This document shows, piece after piece, positions 1-8,547 of a stretch of DNA of 64,000 bases. The stretch's first letter is position 1; each line of letters begins with the position of its first letter. Location of the stretch: the NCBI RefSeq assembly GCF_020544465.1, contig NZ_CP066126.1, forward strand, positions 186,001-250,000, read 5' to 3'. The notes under the pieces were generated by a model, which was given only the letters and a program-made list of their open reading frames with translations, made no database searches and was not told the DNA's origin. A program made the translations under genes and the position numbers. This stretch comes from Chromobacterium rhizoryzae. Lineage in GTDB: Bacteria; Pseudomonadota; Gammaproteobacteria; Burkholderiales; Chromobacteriaceae.

Positions 1-121
1 GCCGGTGTTCCGCGACGGCCGCTTGCTGGCGCGGCAATCGCTGGCGGAAATCCGGCAGCGGCTGATGGCTTCCTGGCAATGCCCGGAACCGGGCAGCATC
101 CGCTGGGGCGCGGAGGACTGA
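1..121 (+). CDS. C-terminal end of an unidentified protein (partial)
   Basis: An open frame enters from the left edge (codons from base 2) and stops at TGA 119-121, giving about 39 residues that end in RWGAED. The fragment is Arg/Leu-rich with no recognisable motif. Codon use matches the high-GC neighbours, so it is probably a real gene end, but no family can be assigned from so short a piece. Confidence 0.5.
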   Translation, partial: PVFRDGRLLARQSLAEIRQRLMASWQCPEPGSIRWGAED

Positions 122-150
122 GGCGCAGTAGGTTGTGAACGGACTCTAAA

Positions 151-289
151 GAACGTGTTTACGATCTCGCGAGCTAAGGCGAGACAAGGCGTTGCGGCTG
201 AGAAAGCGGAATGTACGCGTGGTACATGAGCATTTCGAAGCGGGTTTCAACGCCGTATCGCCGACGCGCAGCAGATCGTAAACAGGTTC
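151..289 (+). repeat. Type 1 palindromic repeat, full-length copy
   Basis: About 139 bp bounded by near-perfect 17-bp inverted ends (GAACGTGTTTACGATCT on the left, complement of GAACCTGTTTACGATCT on the right, one mismatch). The interior carries TCTCGCGAGC and the semi-palindrome TGTACGCGTGGTACA. It is nearly identical to 57381-57520 and homologous, in reverse orientation, to 45627-45769 and 62141-62285. Size, terminal inverted repeats and lack of a transposase fit a MITE- or REP-like non-autonomous element. Confidence 0.85.
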
Positions 290-290
290 T

Positions 291-315
291 AAGGCCGGGC
301 GTCATGCCTGGCCTT
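291..315. terminator. Weak stem-loop between repeat and fimbrial operon end
   Basis: AAGGCCGGGC and GCCTGGCCTT can pair over 10 bp with one G-T around a 5-nt loop. It lies 17 bp beyond the stop of the last fimbrial gene (minus strand). There is no clear U-tract on either strand, so termination is only possible, not shown. Confidence 0.35.
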
Positions 316-332
316 ATTGCATTGTCGGGGAC

Positions 333-1325
333 TCAATTAAAGCTCAGCTCCACGGTGGCGGCGGCATTGACCAGGCCGGGGCGGATGGCGGGGCCGCTGG
401 CGGCGTAGCGCACCACCATGGGCAGCGCGTGCTGTTGCCTGGCCGCCAGGCTGGTGAACTCGGTGCCCAGCGTATAGGCGCCGGTTTCGCCCTGGCGCTG
501 CAGCTCCAGTCCAATGCCTTGGGCGCTGCCAGGCCCGCCGGCAATGCTCAGCAGCGTGCCGGCGGCGCCGGGCGCGTTGGCGTCGCTCAATTTGGCGCTG
601 ACGCTGGTGCCGGGCGCGCAGTCCAGATCGATGTTGAACGGCTTATCGCCGGCGCGGCCGGCGCCGGCGAAGTCTCGGGTACTGGCGTCGGGCAGGCGGA
701 CGGTTTGGCCGGCGTTTTTGAACGAGCAGCCTATCACCCTGATGGCGGGCTGATTGAAGGAGTAGGTGTAGAGCGGCTGTCCGTGATCGCCGCCTTTCTT
801 GTTCTTGTAGTTGACGGCATGGCTTTCCGGATTGAGCCGCCCAGATGTCACCGGGCCGGTTGTGACCAGTTCGATCGTGTCGGTAATGGTGACGGTATCG
901 TTCAAGGGCATGCCGCGTAGATTGGTGCGGCCATTGTTCAGACTTGTGGTGCTGAAGGTCTGAGATTTTCCGGAGTGGGTATTGCTGTTTATCCAGCGAA
1001 TGCCGATGCCGGAAGTTTGGGTTTTTCTGACGCCGCTAAGCGATGAGCTGCCGTTGTCGGTGTTGCCATAGGACAAAAAGGCGTACCAGTTGTGTTGGCC
1101 GTTGGCGCTGCGCTTGTCGCATTTGACCGTGGTTGTCAGCACCTGCTTGGCGATCAGGTGTCCGGCGGGCGCCAGGTATGGAATTACCAAGGGATCGGGA
1201 AGCGCTGGAGTGATGGTTGATGAAACCACTTTGCAATCGGCATGGCTTGGGCGGCTGCAGCTTCCCAGCGTCAATAGCAAGACGAGGCAGGCCAGCAGCG
1301 GGCGGCGGGTAGGCGGCGTGTGCAT
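333..1325 (-). CDS. Fimbrial minor subunit / tip adhesin
   Basis: Last gene of the chaperone-usher operon, 330 aa. A hydrophobic N-terminus ending LTLGSCS could be an ordinary signal peptide or a poor lipobox. The C-terminal half (from about residue 195) looks like a pilin domain: two Cys (in GCSF and DCAPG), and a typical final beta-strand VELSFN. The extra N-terminal region of about 170 residues suggests a two-domain tip adhesin whose receptor cannot be predicted. Start ATG 1325 has AAGGA 7 nt upstream. Its position after the usher is typical of tip subunits. Binding function is inferred from architecture only. Confidence 0.75.
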   Translation of the reverse strand: MHTPPTRRPLLACLVLLLTLGSCSRPSHADCKVVSSTITPALPDPLVIPYLAPAGHLIAKQVLTTTVKCDKRSANGQHNWYAFLSYGNTDNGSSSLSGVRKTQTSGIGIRWINSNTHSGKSQTFSTTSLNNGRTNLRGMPLNDTVTITDTIELVTTGPVTSGRLNPESHAVNYKNKKGGDHGQPLYTYSFNQPAIRVIGCSFKNAGQTVRLPDASTRDFAGAGRAGDKPFNIDLDCAPGTSVSAKLSDANAPGAAGTLLSIAGGPGSAQGIGLELQRQGETGAYTLGTEFTSLAARQQHALPMVVRYAASGPAIRPGLVNAAATVELSFN

Positions 1326-1358
1326 TTGGGTATCCTTTTCTTTGATTAAGCGCGGCGC

Positions 1359-3773
1359 TTAGTGGCAGGGCAGTTCTAGCCGTAGGTAATGACGCCCTGG
1401 CTTGGCGGGCGGCAGCTTATAGCGGGCGCTGCAGCCGCCGCCGCTCCATTTCACGGCCAGCAGGCCTTTCGGTTGTTTAAGCAAGAGCAACGTCCGGCCT
1501 TGCGGGTCCACGATGCCCAAGGGTTGGCCGGCGTCGTCCTCCACGCTGGCGCCAAACGGCGCCGCGCTGCCGTCGCGGCGGCGCAGGCTGAATTGAACGC
1601 GCCGGCCGCTACGCGCCTTGAACACGGCCTTCACCACTGCGCCGCGGCGCGGCACCACTTGCTTGACGCCGTCCTCCAGTTCCAGCGCCGCGCCCAGTTT
1701 GAGGCTGTCCAGGCTCAGGCTGTTGGCGCGATAAGGCTGGGCGTCGGCGCGCACGCTGTAGCCGTTGCCGTTCAGACCGGCGGCGCCGTCCACTTGCAGC
1801 AGGGCGAAGGTGTCGCCGACGGCGCGGCTGAGGTTGACGCCGCCGCCGTGGACGACGATGGCGCCGTTGGCGCCCAGGCTGGCGGACTGATGGCCGCGGG
1901 CGGCGCTATAGGCGGCGCTCAGCTGCGCGACATCGCCTTGATGGGCGCCGCTGGCGTTCAGGCTGGCGTCGCCCTGGCTGTCGCGGCCCACGGAGACGGT
2001 GTAGCTGTCGGCCTCGCCCAACTGGCCGCTGAGGCTGGTGTGCAGGGCGTCGCGGCCAAGCTGGGCGCTGAGCTGCGGGGCGTGTCGCCCGCTGTCCAGC
2101 GGCAGGCTGAAGCCCAGCGTGATCTGGCTGTCGCCTTGGCCGCGGCCGTCGCGGCTCCGGCTGAGGCTGAGGTGGTAATTAAATTGTTTCCAGCGGTGGC
2201 TGTAAGCCAGGTTGAGGCTGTGGCTGGCGCCGGGCCGGCCCCAATCGTTCTGCCGGCTGAGGCTGAGATAAAGGCTGCCGCGGCGGCCCTCGCGGCCCAG
2301 CGCCTGTTGGGCGCTGAGGTCCATCCGCGCGCGCGCGCGGTGTTGGTTGGCGCGCTGGGCCAGGTCCGCCGCGTGATCGTTGAAGCTGCGATAGCCGGCG
2401 GTGGAGTAGCGGTAAGCGGCCAGGGTGAGCTGGGTCTGGGTGCGGGGCAGGGCCTTGTGGTACAGCAGGCGCAGGCTTTGCCCCTGGCTGCGGCGGCCTT
2501 GGGCGCGGCTGAGGGATTGGCTCAGGTCCAGCGACAGCGCGCCCAGCGGGGTGTTGGCGCCCAGGCCCAGCTTGACGGCCTGGAAGCGCGGCGAGAGCTG
2601 GACGCCGGCGGCCACGGTGCCGTCGTCGCTGAGGCCGTAAACCAGCGCGCCGGCGGCCAGCGCGGGACGGGCCGCTTCGCCGCCCTGGTATTGGCCCAGC
2701 GCGGCGTGGTATTTCCAGCGGCCTTGGGCTTGCATCAGCGGCAGGCTGGAGAAGGCTTGATGGCTGACGCGGCGGCTGCCGTCGGCTTCGGTCACCGTGA
2801 TTTCCAGTTCGCCGTTGGAGCCGGAGGGGGCGATGTCGCTGAACTCGAAGGGGCCGGGCGGCACGTCGGCGCGGTGCAGCACATAGCCGTTCTGACGCAC
2901 TTCCACCGTGGCCTGGCTCCGCGCCTGGCCGCGGATCACCGGACGGTAGCCGCGCTCGCTGTCCGGCAACATGGCCTCGTCCTGGCTCAGTTGCGCGCCG
3001 CGGATGCGCGAGCTGTCGAACAGCATGGCGTCGGTGTATTGCTCGCCCAGCGCCAGCTGGCTGCGCAGCGCGGTGATGTCGCGTTGCAGCAGGGTGCGGT
3101 TACTGCGTATTTCTGTCGCTTGGCCGGTATTCCCGTTGAGGGTGGCGTCGTTGCGCAAGCGCCAGTCGCCCAGATTGAGCCCGTTTTGCAGGCCGAGATA
3201 CCACTGGCGGCTGGCGCGGCCGTGCTGGCCCCGGCGGTATTGGCCGCTGAACTGATAATTGGCGTAAGCGGCGTTGACGCCGGCGTCCCACAGCGAGGGG
3301 TCGACATAGCCGTCCGCGCGGCGCAGCAGATGGGCTTGCGGCACGGAAAGCTCAAGTTGCAGCCGGGTGGAGTCGTAGCGCGCTTGCGCGTGCTCCAGGC
3401 GTTGGGGCAGGTCCACGCAGGCCTCGTCGCCGGGGCCGGACGGCGGCAGTTTGACGCCCAGCTTGCGCAGCAGCGCGGCATCCAGGCAGGGGCGCACTTT
3501 GCCGTCCCGTTCCTGGCGGAACAGGATGTCGCGGCGGTCGGCCAGCTGGCGGTTGAGCAGGATGTCCACGCGATAGCGGCCGGGCAGGATGTCGTTGCCG
3601 GCGCTCAGCACCGCTTTGAGGTCCGCCGCCTGTCCGTCCAGCTTCAGAAAGCGGGTGTTGAAGACGGACGCGTCCGCCGCCAGCGCCTGCGCGCAGGCGA
3701 TCAGCCCGCAGGCGCAGGCCAGCGGGATCGCGGCGCTGCGGCGGGCAGGGGACGTCAGCGGCTTGCTTCTCAT
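1359..3773 (-). CDS. Outer-membrane fimbrial usher (FimD/PapC family)
   Basis: 804 aa, the normal usher length. A signal peptide (Ala-rich, to about residue 33) is followed by an N-terminal usher domain with FNTRFLKLDG, a 24-stranded pore region, and a C-terminal domain with paired Cys ending LELPCH, as in FimD/PapC. Ushers accept chaperone-subunit complexes and secrete and order the subunits across the outer membrane. It begins 23 bp after the chaperone stop and is followed 33 bp later by the tip subunit, so it is part of one operon. Confidence 0.93.
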   Translation of the reverse strand: MRSKPLTSPARRSAAIPLACACGLIACAQALAADASVFNTRFLKLDGQAADLKAVLSAGNDILPGRYRVDILLNRQLADRRDILFRQERDGKVRPCLDAALLRKLGVKLPPSGPGDEACVDLPQRLEHAQARYDSTRLQLELSVPQAHLLRRADGYVDPSLWDAGVNAAYANYQFSGQYRRGQHGRASRQWYLGLQNGLNLGDWRLRNDATLNGNTGQATEIRSNRTLLQRDITALRSQLALGEQYTDAMLFDSSRIRGAQLSQDEAMLPDSERGYRPVIRGQARSQATVEVRQNGYVLHRADVPPGPFEFSDIAPSGSNGELEITVTEADGSRRVSHQAFSSLPLMQAQGRWKYHAALGQYQGGEAARPALAAGALVYGLSDDGTVAAGVQLSPRFQAVKLGLGANTPLGALSLDLSQSLSRAQGRRSQGQSLRLLYHKALPRTQTQLTLAAYRYSTAGYRSFNDHAADLAQRANQHRARARMDLSAQQALGREGRRGSLYLSLSRQNDWGRPGASHSLNLAYSHRWKQFNYHLSLSRSRDGRGQGDSQITLGFSLPLDSGRHAPQLSAQLGRDALHTSLSGQLGEADSYTVSVGRDSQGDASLNASGAHQGDVAQLSAAYSAARGHQSASLGANGAIVVHGGGVNLSRAVGDTFALLQVDGAAGLNGNGYSVRADAQPYRANSLSLDSLKLGAALELEDGVKQVVPRRGAVVKAVFKARSGRRVQFSLRRRDGSAAPFGASVEDDAGQPLGIVDPQGRTLLLLKQPKGLLAVKWSGGGCSARYKLPPAKPGRHYLRLELPCH

Positions 3774-3796
3774 CGCCTTGCGGTCCGGCGGCCGGC

Positions 3797-4528
3797 TCAG
3801 GGCTCCAGCCGGCGCGGCTGGGCGGGCGCGGCGCCTTGCAGCCGGACTTCAAAAGCCTGGCTGGCGCCAAAGTCGTTGATGATCTGGTAGCGCAAGCGCG
3901 CGTCGTTTGCGGCGTCGGCGGGCAGCGGCCATTGCTCGCCGGCGCCGGGCGCCAGCATCCGGGCGCGGCAGATCTCCTTGGATTTTCCGCCGGACAGCAG
4001 GCTCAGGCCGGTCACGGTCACGTGGTAGCGGCTGGGGTTGTCCGCTTGCAGCCAGCTGCTGCCGCGCTCGCGCCGCAGCCGCCAACGCAGGCGTTCCGGC
4101 GCTTGCAGCGCGTCGCCATCCAGGCCCGGCGGGCGGTAGAACACCTTGACGCGCTGGCGCACCGCCAGTTGCAGCACATTGCCTTGCCCGGCGGCTTGCG
4201 GGATTTCCTGCACATTGAGCCAGAAGGCGGTTTCCCGTTGATCGGCCGCGCCGGCGCCGGCGTAGAGGATGCGCAGCAATTGCTCCTGCCCGGCCGGCAG
4301 CCGCGTCAGCGGCGGGGTGATGGCGAAGGGCAGTTCGACCTTGTCGCCGTCCAGCGCTTCCAGCCAGGACTGCACCAGGATGTCCGCGCCGTGGTTGCGC
4401 ACGGTGACGGCGGCTTCCGGATGCGCGCCGTCGAAAATGACGCGGGTGCCGTTGAGGCTGATGCCGGCGTTGGCGTGGGGCATGGCCAGCCAGGCCGCCA
4501 AGCCGGCGGCTTGCAGCAGGGTTTTCAT
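3797..4528 (-). CDS. Periplasmic fimbrial chaperone (PapD/FimC family)
   Basis: 243 aa from ATG 4528 (a longer TTG start at 4552 is possible, but MKTLLQ gives a proper signal peptide cleaved after HANA). The mature N-terminus GISLNGTRVIF, the LVQSWLEALDG segment and RQRVKVFYRP are hallmarks of PapD-like chaperones; the Lys in KVFYRP anchors the subunit carboxylate. It donates a beta-strand to pilin subunits in the periplasm. No strong ribosome binding site is visible, so expression may depend on reading through from the pilin gene. Confidence 0.9.
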   Translation of the reverse strand: MKTLLQAAGLAAWLAMPHANAGISLNGTRVIFDGAHPEAAVTVRNHGADILVQSWLEALDGDKVELPFAITPPLTRLPAGQEQLLRILYAGAGAADQRETAFWLNVQEIPQAAGQGNVLQLAVRQRVKVFYRPPGLDGDALQAPERLRWRLRRERGSSWLQADNPSRYHVTVTGLSLLSGGKSKEICRARMLAPGAGEQWPLPADAANDARLRYQIINDFGASQAFEVRLQGAAPAQPRRLEP

Positions 4529-4552
4529 GATGGAGGCCCTGAAAATAGACAA

Positions 4553-4569
4553 CGGCGGGAAACCCGCCG
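4553..4569 (-). terminator. Intercistronic hairpin after the major pilin gene
   Basis: A perfect 7-bp stem (CGGCGGG / CCCGCCG) with a 3-nt loop lies between the pilin stop (4593) and the chaperone start, followed on the minus strand by TTGTCTATTTT. In many fimbrial operons such a hairpin keeps pilin mRNA abundant relative to chaperone-usher mRNA; that role is inferred here. Confidence 0.55.
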
Positions 4570-4592
4570 CTGTGGGTGGAGGAGGCGAGGGC

Positions 4593-5159
4593 TTAGTCGT
4601 AGCTCAGTTCGAAGGGGAGGTCGGCTTGTACGGGGCCGGCGGACATCGTGGTAACTGCCGGGTCCTTAACGTAAGCGGCATCAAACGTGATGGTTTCGCT
4701 TGCGCTTGGAGCGGACTTGTTCAGCAGTTGTCCAGACACAAGGTTGTAGCTTGTGTCAGTTCCCGTCTGATACAGCGCGATGCCAACGCCAGCTGCCGGC
4801 GAGCCGCTGGCGGTGTTCTTCAGGATGTTGGTTTGGCCTGTGAGCGTGTTGGTGCTGTTTAGAGCTTTGAGGGACACGGTCAAATTTTTAGCGCCCGTGC
4901 AGGCAATTACTATTGAGTGCTTTTTGGGAGCACTGGGTTTGCTCGCCAAGGCTTGCACCTTGTCCATGGAGATCTCGTCCAGAGTGACATCAATAGCGGG
5001 AATAGCCATCGCCGTACTGCCGTTTACCGAGCAACTGGGGGCAGTGACTTTGCCAGTGAACTTGATGGTGCCGGTTCGGGTGACGGCGGCCTGAGACGCC
5101 AGTGGAAGCGCGGCGGCAAAGACGGCCGCCAGGGCCAGCAGGCTGTGTTTTTGTTTCAT
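4593..5159 (-). CDS. Major fimbrial subunit (type 1-like pilin)
   Basis: 188 aa from ATG 5159, preceded by GGAGA with good spacing. A signal peptide (MKQKHSLLALAAVFAAALPL, cut after SQA) precedes a mature pilin with the disulfide pair in APSCSV and IACTGA and the conserved penultimate Tyr in FELSYD. First gene of the operon, as expected for the major subunit. Base composition is visibly less GC-rich than chaperone and usher, common for antigenically variable pilins. Polymerises by donor-strand exchange outside the cell. Confidence 0.9.
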   Translation of the reverse strand: MKQKHSLLALAAVFAAALPLASQAAVTRTGTIKFTGKVTAPSCSVNGSTAMAIPAIDVTLDEISMDKVQALASKPSAPKKHSIVIACTGAKNLTVSLKALNSTNTLTGQTNILKNTASGSPAAGVGIALYQTGTDTSYNLVSGQLLNKSAPSASETITFDAAYVKDPAVTTMSAGPVQADLPFELSYD

Positions 5160-5583
5160 GGTGGTCTCCAGTGGTTGCGGCGCGCAGGTGCTTGGCCTGG
5201 GCCTTGAGTGGAGACGGCATGATAAAAACACATTCAATTCAGGTCTTTAGCCTGACTTTGAGCGCTTCTTACCTTTTCTTACCAAGCCATAACTTTTCTT
5301 GTTTGGACTTTTTGATGTCGGCAAACAAGGTTTAAGCCGCTCGTGGGGATTGATAAGAGTTTAAACCTGTCCTTTTGGACAGGTTTGTGAAAATGGCAAT
5401 TTTATAGGATTGTCCGCTAAGTGCCGGTTATCTAAAATGTTTTGACTCAAATTTTGTCATCTCCACCCTCATTACGCCTCAAGGCCCCCATCCGCAGACC
5501 AGGTCGAAGCCCGTCGCCATGGGGGCTTTGCATAAGGCTGGTTTGGGGGTGTTTTGATTTTGGATAGTTCGAAGGACCGCCCC
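5160..5583. promoter_or_regulatory. Divergent control region between fimbrial operon and vgrG
   Basis: 424 bp without a gene, conspicuously AT-rich (5221-5470) against the high-GC background. It must hold the promoter of the minus-strand fimbrial operon and that of the plus-strand T6SS genes. The one distinct element is the perfect stem-loop at 5363-5386. No confident -35/-10 pair was assigned. Confidence 0.5.
5363..5386. promoter_or_regulatory. Perfect 10-bp inverted repeat with TTTT spacer
   Basis: AAACCTGTCC-TTTT-GGACAGGTTT is an exact dyad in the AT-rich divergent region. It could be an operator for a dimeric regulator of either operon, or a stem-loop in a leader RNA. There is no following T-run, which argues against a simple terminator. 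Confidence 0.5.
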
Positions 5584-8544
5584 ATGGACCCCAGCACCCT
5601 GCTCGCCAGCTTCGCCTCCGCCTTCAACCAGGACCAGCGCCTGCTCACCCTCAGCCTGGGCGACGGCAGCGTGGCGGCCGAGCAATTGCTGCCGCTGAGC
5701 TTGGCCGGCGAAGAAGGCGTGTCCCGGTCTTACGCCTACCAGCTGACCTGTTTGTCTCCGGACGGCAAGATCGAACTCAAGAGCCTGCTCGGCCTGCCGG
5801 CCCGGCTCGGCATCCTCGACGCCGCCGGCGCGGAGAGCCTGCGCTGCGGCGTGGTGTCCAAGGCCGAGTGCCTGGGCTCGGACGGCGGCTTCAGCCGTTA
5901 TCAGCTGACCATTGAGCCGCCGTTCGCGCTGCTGCGTCATCGCGTCAGCTCGCGGGTGTTCCAGGATCAGTCGGTGCCGGACATCGTCACGCAGATTCTG
6001 AGTGAGCATCAGCAGGCCAATCCGGTGTTCGCCCGCGTCCAGGCCCAGGACTTCAAGACCGGCCCGGCGTCGCCGCGCAGCTACTGTCTGCAATACCGCG
6101 AGAGCGATTACGACTTCATCGTGCGCCTGCTGCACGAAGAGGGTTACGCCTGGCGTTTCGATCACCTGGACGGCGACACACCACAAGTGCGCTTGGTCGC
6201 CTTCGACGACCCCTACAGCCTGCCGCCGGCCGGGGTGGAGCGGGTGCGTTTCCACCGCAGCGACGCCACCGAGGCCGAGGACGGCCTGACCGAGTGGAAC
6301 GCCCAGCGCCAGATCGTGCCCGGCGCGGTGGCGCTGGCCAGCTTCGATTATCAGCCGGTGCAGACCCAGCACAGCGGCGACGACAGCCGCATCGACCAGG
6401 GCCAGAACGGCAAGGCCTTGCAATCCTCCTTGCACGACTACGACCCGCAATCGCTGTACTACGCCGGCGACGCCGACCAGCTCAGCCACTACGCCCAGCT
6501 GCGCCAGCAAGCGCACGACCTCAACGCCAAGCAATTCAGCGGCGGCGGTTCGGTGCGCGGCCTGGCCGCCGGCCAATGGTTCCGCCTGGACGACCATCCG
6601 GCCCACGACGGCGACAGCAGCGAACAGCGCGAATTCGTCGTTACCCGCCAAGCCTTAAGCGCGCGCAACAACCTGCCGGCCGACCTCAAAGCGCTGGCAA
6701 AAGCCGAGGACGCCCAACCCTTCCGCGCCGACTTCGACGCCCAGCGCCGCGGCGTGCCGCTGACCCCGGCCTACGCCCATACCGAACTGGCCAAGCCCAA
6801 GTCCCGCGGCGTGCAGACCGCGACGGTGGTGGGCCCGGTAGGCAGTGATGCCGGATCGAACAGTCCCGAAGAAGTCCACACCGACCAGCACGGCCGCATC
6901 AAGGTGCAGTTCCACTGGCAGCGGCCGGACGAACACCCGAGCATCGGCGCAGGGATGGACGACAAATCCTCCTGCTGGCTGCGGGTGGTGATGCCCAGCG
7001 CCGGCGCCGGCTGGGGCCACCAATTCATCCCGCGCATCGGCCAGGAAGTCTTGGTCGACTTCATCGAAGGCGATATCGACCGCCCGGTGATCACCGGCGT
7101 GCTCTACAACGGCAGCCACGCCACCCCGGACTTCAGCGGCGCCGGCGCCTTGCCGGCCAACAAAACCCTGTCCGGCATCAAATCCAAAGAACACCAGGGC
7201 GGCCAGTACAACGAACTGCTGTTCGACGACACGCCGGGTGAAGTCCGCGCCAAGCTGTCGAGCGAGCCGGGCAAAACCCAGCTCAACCAAGGCTTCCTCA
7301 CCCAGCCGCGCAGCAACGGTAAAGCCGAACCGCGCGGCGACGGCTTCGAACTGCGCACCGACAGCCACGGCGCCATCCGCGCCGGCCACGGGCTGCTGCT
7401 GAGCACCGAAGCGCAGAACGGCGCATCCGGTAAGCAACTGGCGCGCGAACAGGCGCAAAGCCAGCTGGACGCAGCCCTGGCCCTGAGCCAAAGCCTGGGC
7501 GACACCGCCAGCGGCCAGCAGGCCGACACTATGGAAACCGGGCCGGACAAGGTCAATCCGGACAATAGCAAGGCGGGAAAAGGGGATAAGGGGCATCTGC
7601 AGCACCAGGCTACGGCCTTGAAAGCTTGGGAAGCCGGTTCCAACACCGACAAGGACGGCAAGACCGCCAAGGAACAGACGGGCCGCCAGCCCTTGCTCAT
7701 CCTGTCCGCGCCGGCCGGCATCGCCAGCCTGAGCCAGCAAAGCCAAACCGTGGCGGCCGGCACCAATCTGGACCTGGTGGCGGAGCGGGACACCAACCAG
7801 ACCAGCGGCCGGCGCTGGATTCACAATGTGGGCCAGCACATCAGCCTGTTCGTCACCGGCCTGCAAGACAAGATTTCGCTGAAGCTGATTGCGGCCAAGG
7901 GCAAGGTGCAGATGTTGGCGCAGAGCGACAGCGTCGAGGTCACCGCGGACAAGGACGTGACGGTGACTGCCTGCAAGGAAAGAATCACGGTGGCGGCCAA
8001 GCAGGAAATCCTGCTCAACGTCAGCGGCGGTGCTTACATCCGCATCGCCGGCGGCAATATCGAGCTGCATTGCCCCGGCAAGGTGTCGGTGAAGGGCGCC
8101 AGCCATCAGATGAGCGGGCCGGCGCAAATGACGGTCACGCATCCGGATTATCCGCAGAGCATTCCCAGGATGCCGTTGTCGCTGCGCCTGGATCAATCGC
8201 CGCAAGGCGGCAACAGCAGCTGGACCGGCATGCCCTATACCCTGCATGCCGACGGCGGCGAGGTGGAGCGCGGCATCATTGACGAAAGCGGCCACCTGGC
8301 GGTCAAACATGCGGTCACCACGCAAAAATACACGGTGGAGCTGGCCAACGGCGTCAAGTTCGATATCCCGGTGGCCAATGAACTGAGCAAACCGGACAAG
8401 GGCGCGCTGGCCAACGCCGGCTTCCATAAAGTCGTGGCCGGCGGCGCGCCGCCGGACGGCCGCGTGGAGCCGGATGAGCATGCGCGCGCGCGCTACCACC
8501 GTTTGCTGAATGGCGAGGCCGACGCTTCGCCCGCAGGAGAGTAA
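5584..8544 (+). CDS. vgrG: Type VI secretion system spike protein VgrG
   Basis: 986 aa from ATG 5584 with GAAGGA 7 nt upstream. Residues about 1-400 are the gp27-like hub, followed by the gp5/OB-fold (EVHTDQHGRIKVQFHW, SSCWLRVVMPSAGAGWG), then the repeat-like DUF2345 beta-prism. The last about 130 residues (after PRMPLSLRLDQ) form an additional beta-rich tail resembling transthyretin-like cargo adaptors on other VgrGs. It punctures target cells as the tip of the T6SS tube. The adjacent phospholipase gene starts 3 bp after its stop, so this VgrG is the likely carrier of that effector. Confidence 0.95.
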   Translation: MDPSTLLASFASAFNQDQRLLTLSLGDGSVAAEQLLPLSLAGEEGVSRSYAYQLTCLSPDGKIELKSLLGLPARLGILDAAGAESLRCGVVSKAECLGSDGGFSRYQLTIEPPFALLRHRVSSRVFQDQSVPDIVTQILSEHQQANPVFARVQAQDFKTGPASPRSYCLQYRESDYDFIVRLLHEEGYAWRFDHLDGDTPQVRLVAFDDPYSLPPAGVERVRFHRSDATEAEDGLTEWNAQRQIVPGAVALASFDYQPVQTQHSGDDSRIDQGQNGKALQSSLHDYDPQSLYYAGDADQLSHYAQLRQQAHDLNAKQFSGGGSVRGLAAGQWFRLDDHPAHDGDSSEQREFVVTRQALSARNNLPADLKALAKAEDAQPFRADFDAQRRGVPLTPAYAHTELAKPKSRGVQTATVVGPVGSDAGSNSPEEVHTDQHGRIKVQFHWQRPDEHPSIGAGMDDKSSCWLRVVMPSAGAGWGHQFIPRIGQEVLVDFIEGDIDRPVITGVLYNGSHATPDFSGAGALPANKTLSGIKSKEHQGGQYNELLFDDTPGEVRAKLSSEPGKTQLNQGFLTQPRSNGKAEPRGDGFELRTDSHGAIRAGHGLLLSTEAQNGASGKQLAREQAQSQLDAALALSQSLGDTASGQQADTMETGPDKVNPDNSKAGKGDKGHLQHQATALKAWEAGSNTDKDGKTAKEQTGRQPLLILSAPAGIASLSQQSQTVAAGTNLDLVAERDTNQTSGRRWIHNVGQHISLFVTGLQDKISLKLIAAKGKVQMLAQSDSVEVTADKDVTVTACKERITVAAKQEILLNVSGGAYIRIAGGNIELHCPGKVSVKGASHQMSGPAQMTVTHPDYPQSIPRMPLSLRLDQSPQGGNSSWTGMPYTLHADGGEVERGIIDESGHLAVKHAVTTQKYTVELANGVKFDIPVANELSKPDKGALANAGFHKVVAGGAPPDGRVEPDEHARARYHRLLNGEADASPAGE

Positions 8545-8547
8545 TAA

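Noticed and set aside
211..408. Small frame MYAWYMSI... repeated at 57442-57792 as a possible mobile small protein
   Set aside because: The shared part is only the interior of the type 1 repeat, the frames diverge after it, and no ribosome binding site precedes them.
1389..3890. 833-residue open frame on the plus strand opposite the usher gene
   Set aside because: Ala/Gly/Val/Gln-rich low-complexity translation typical of the antisense of high-GC genes; the usher on the other strand has clear motifs and a signal peptide.
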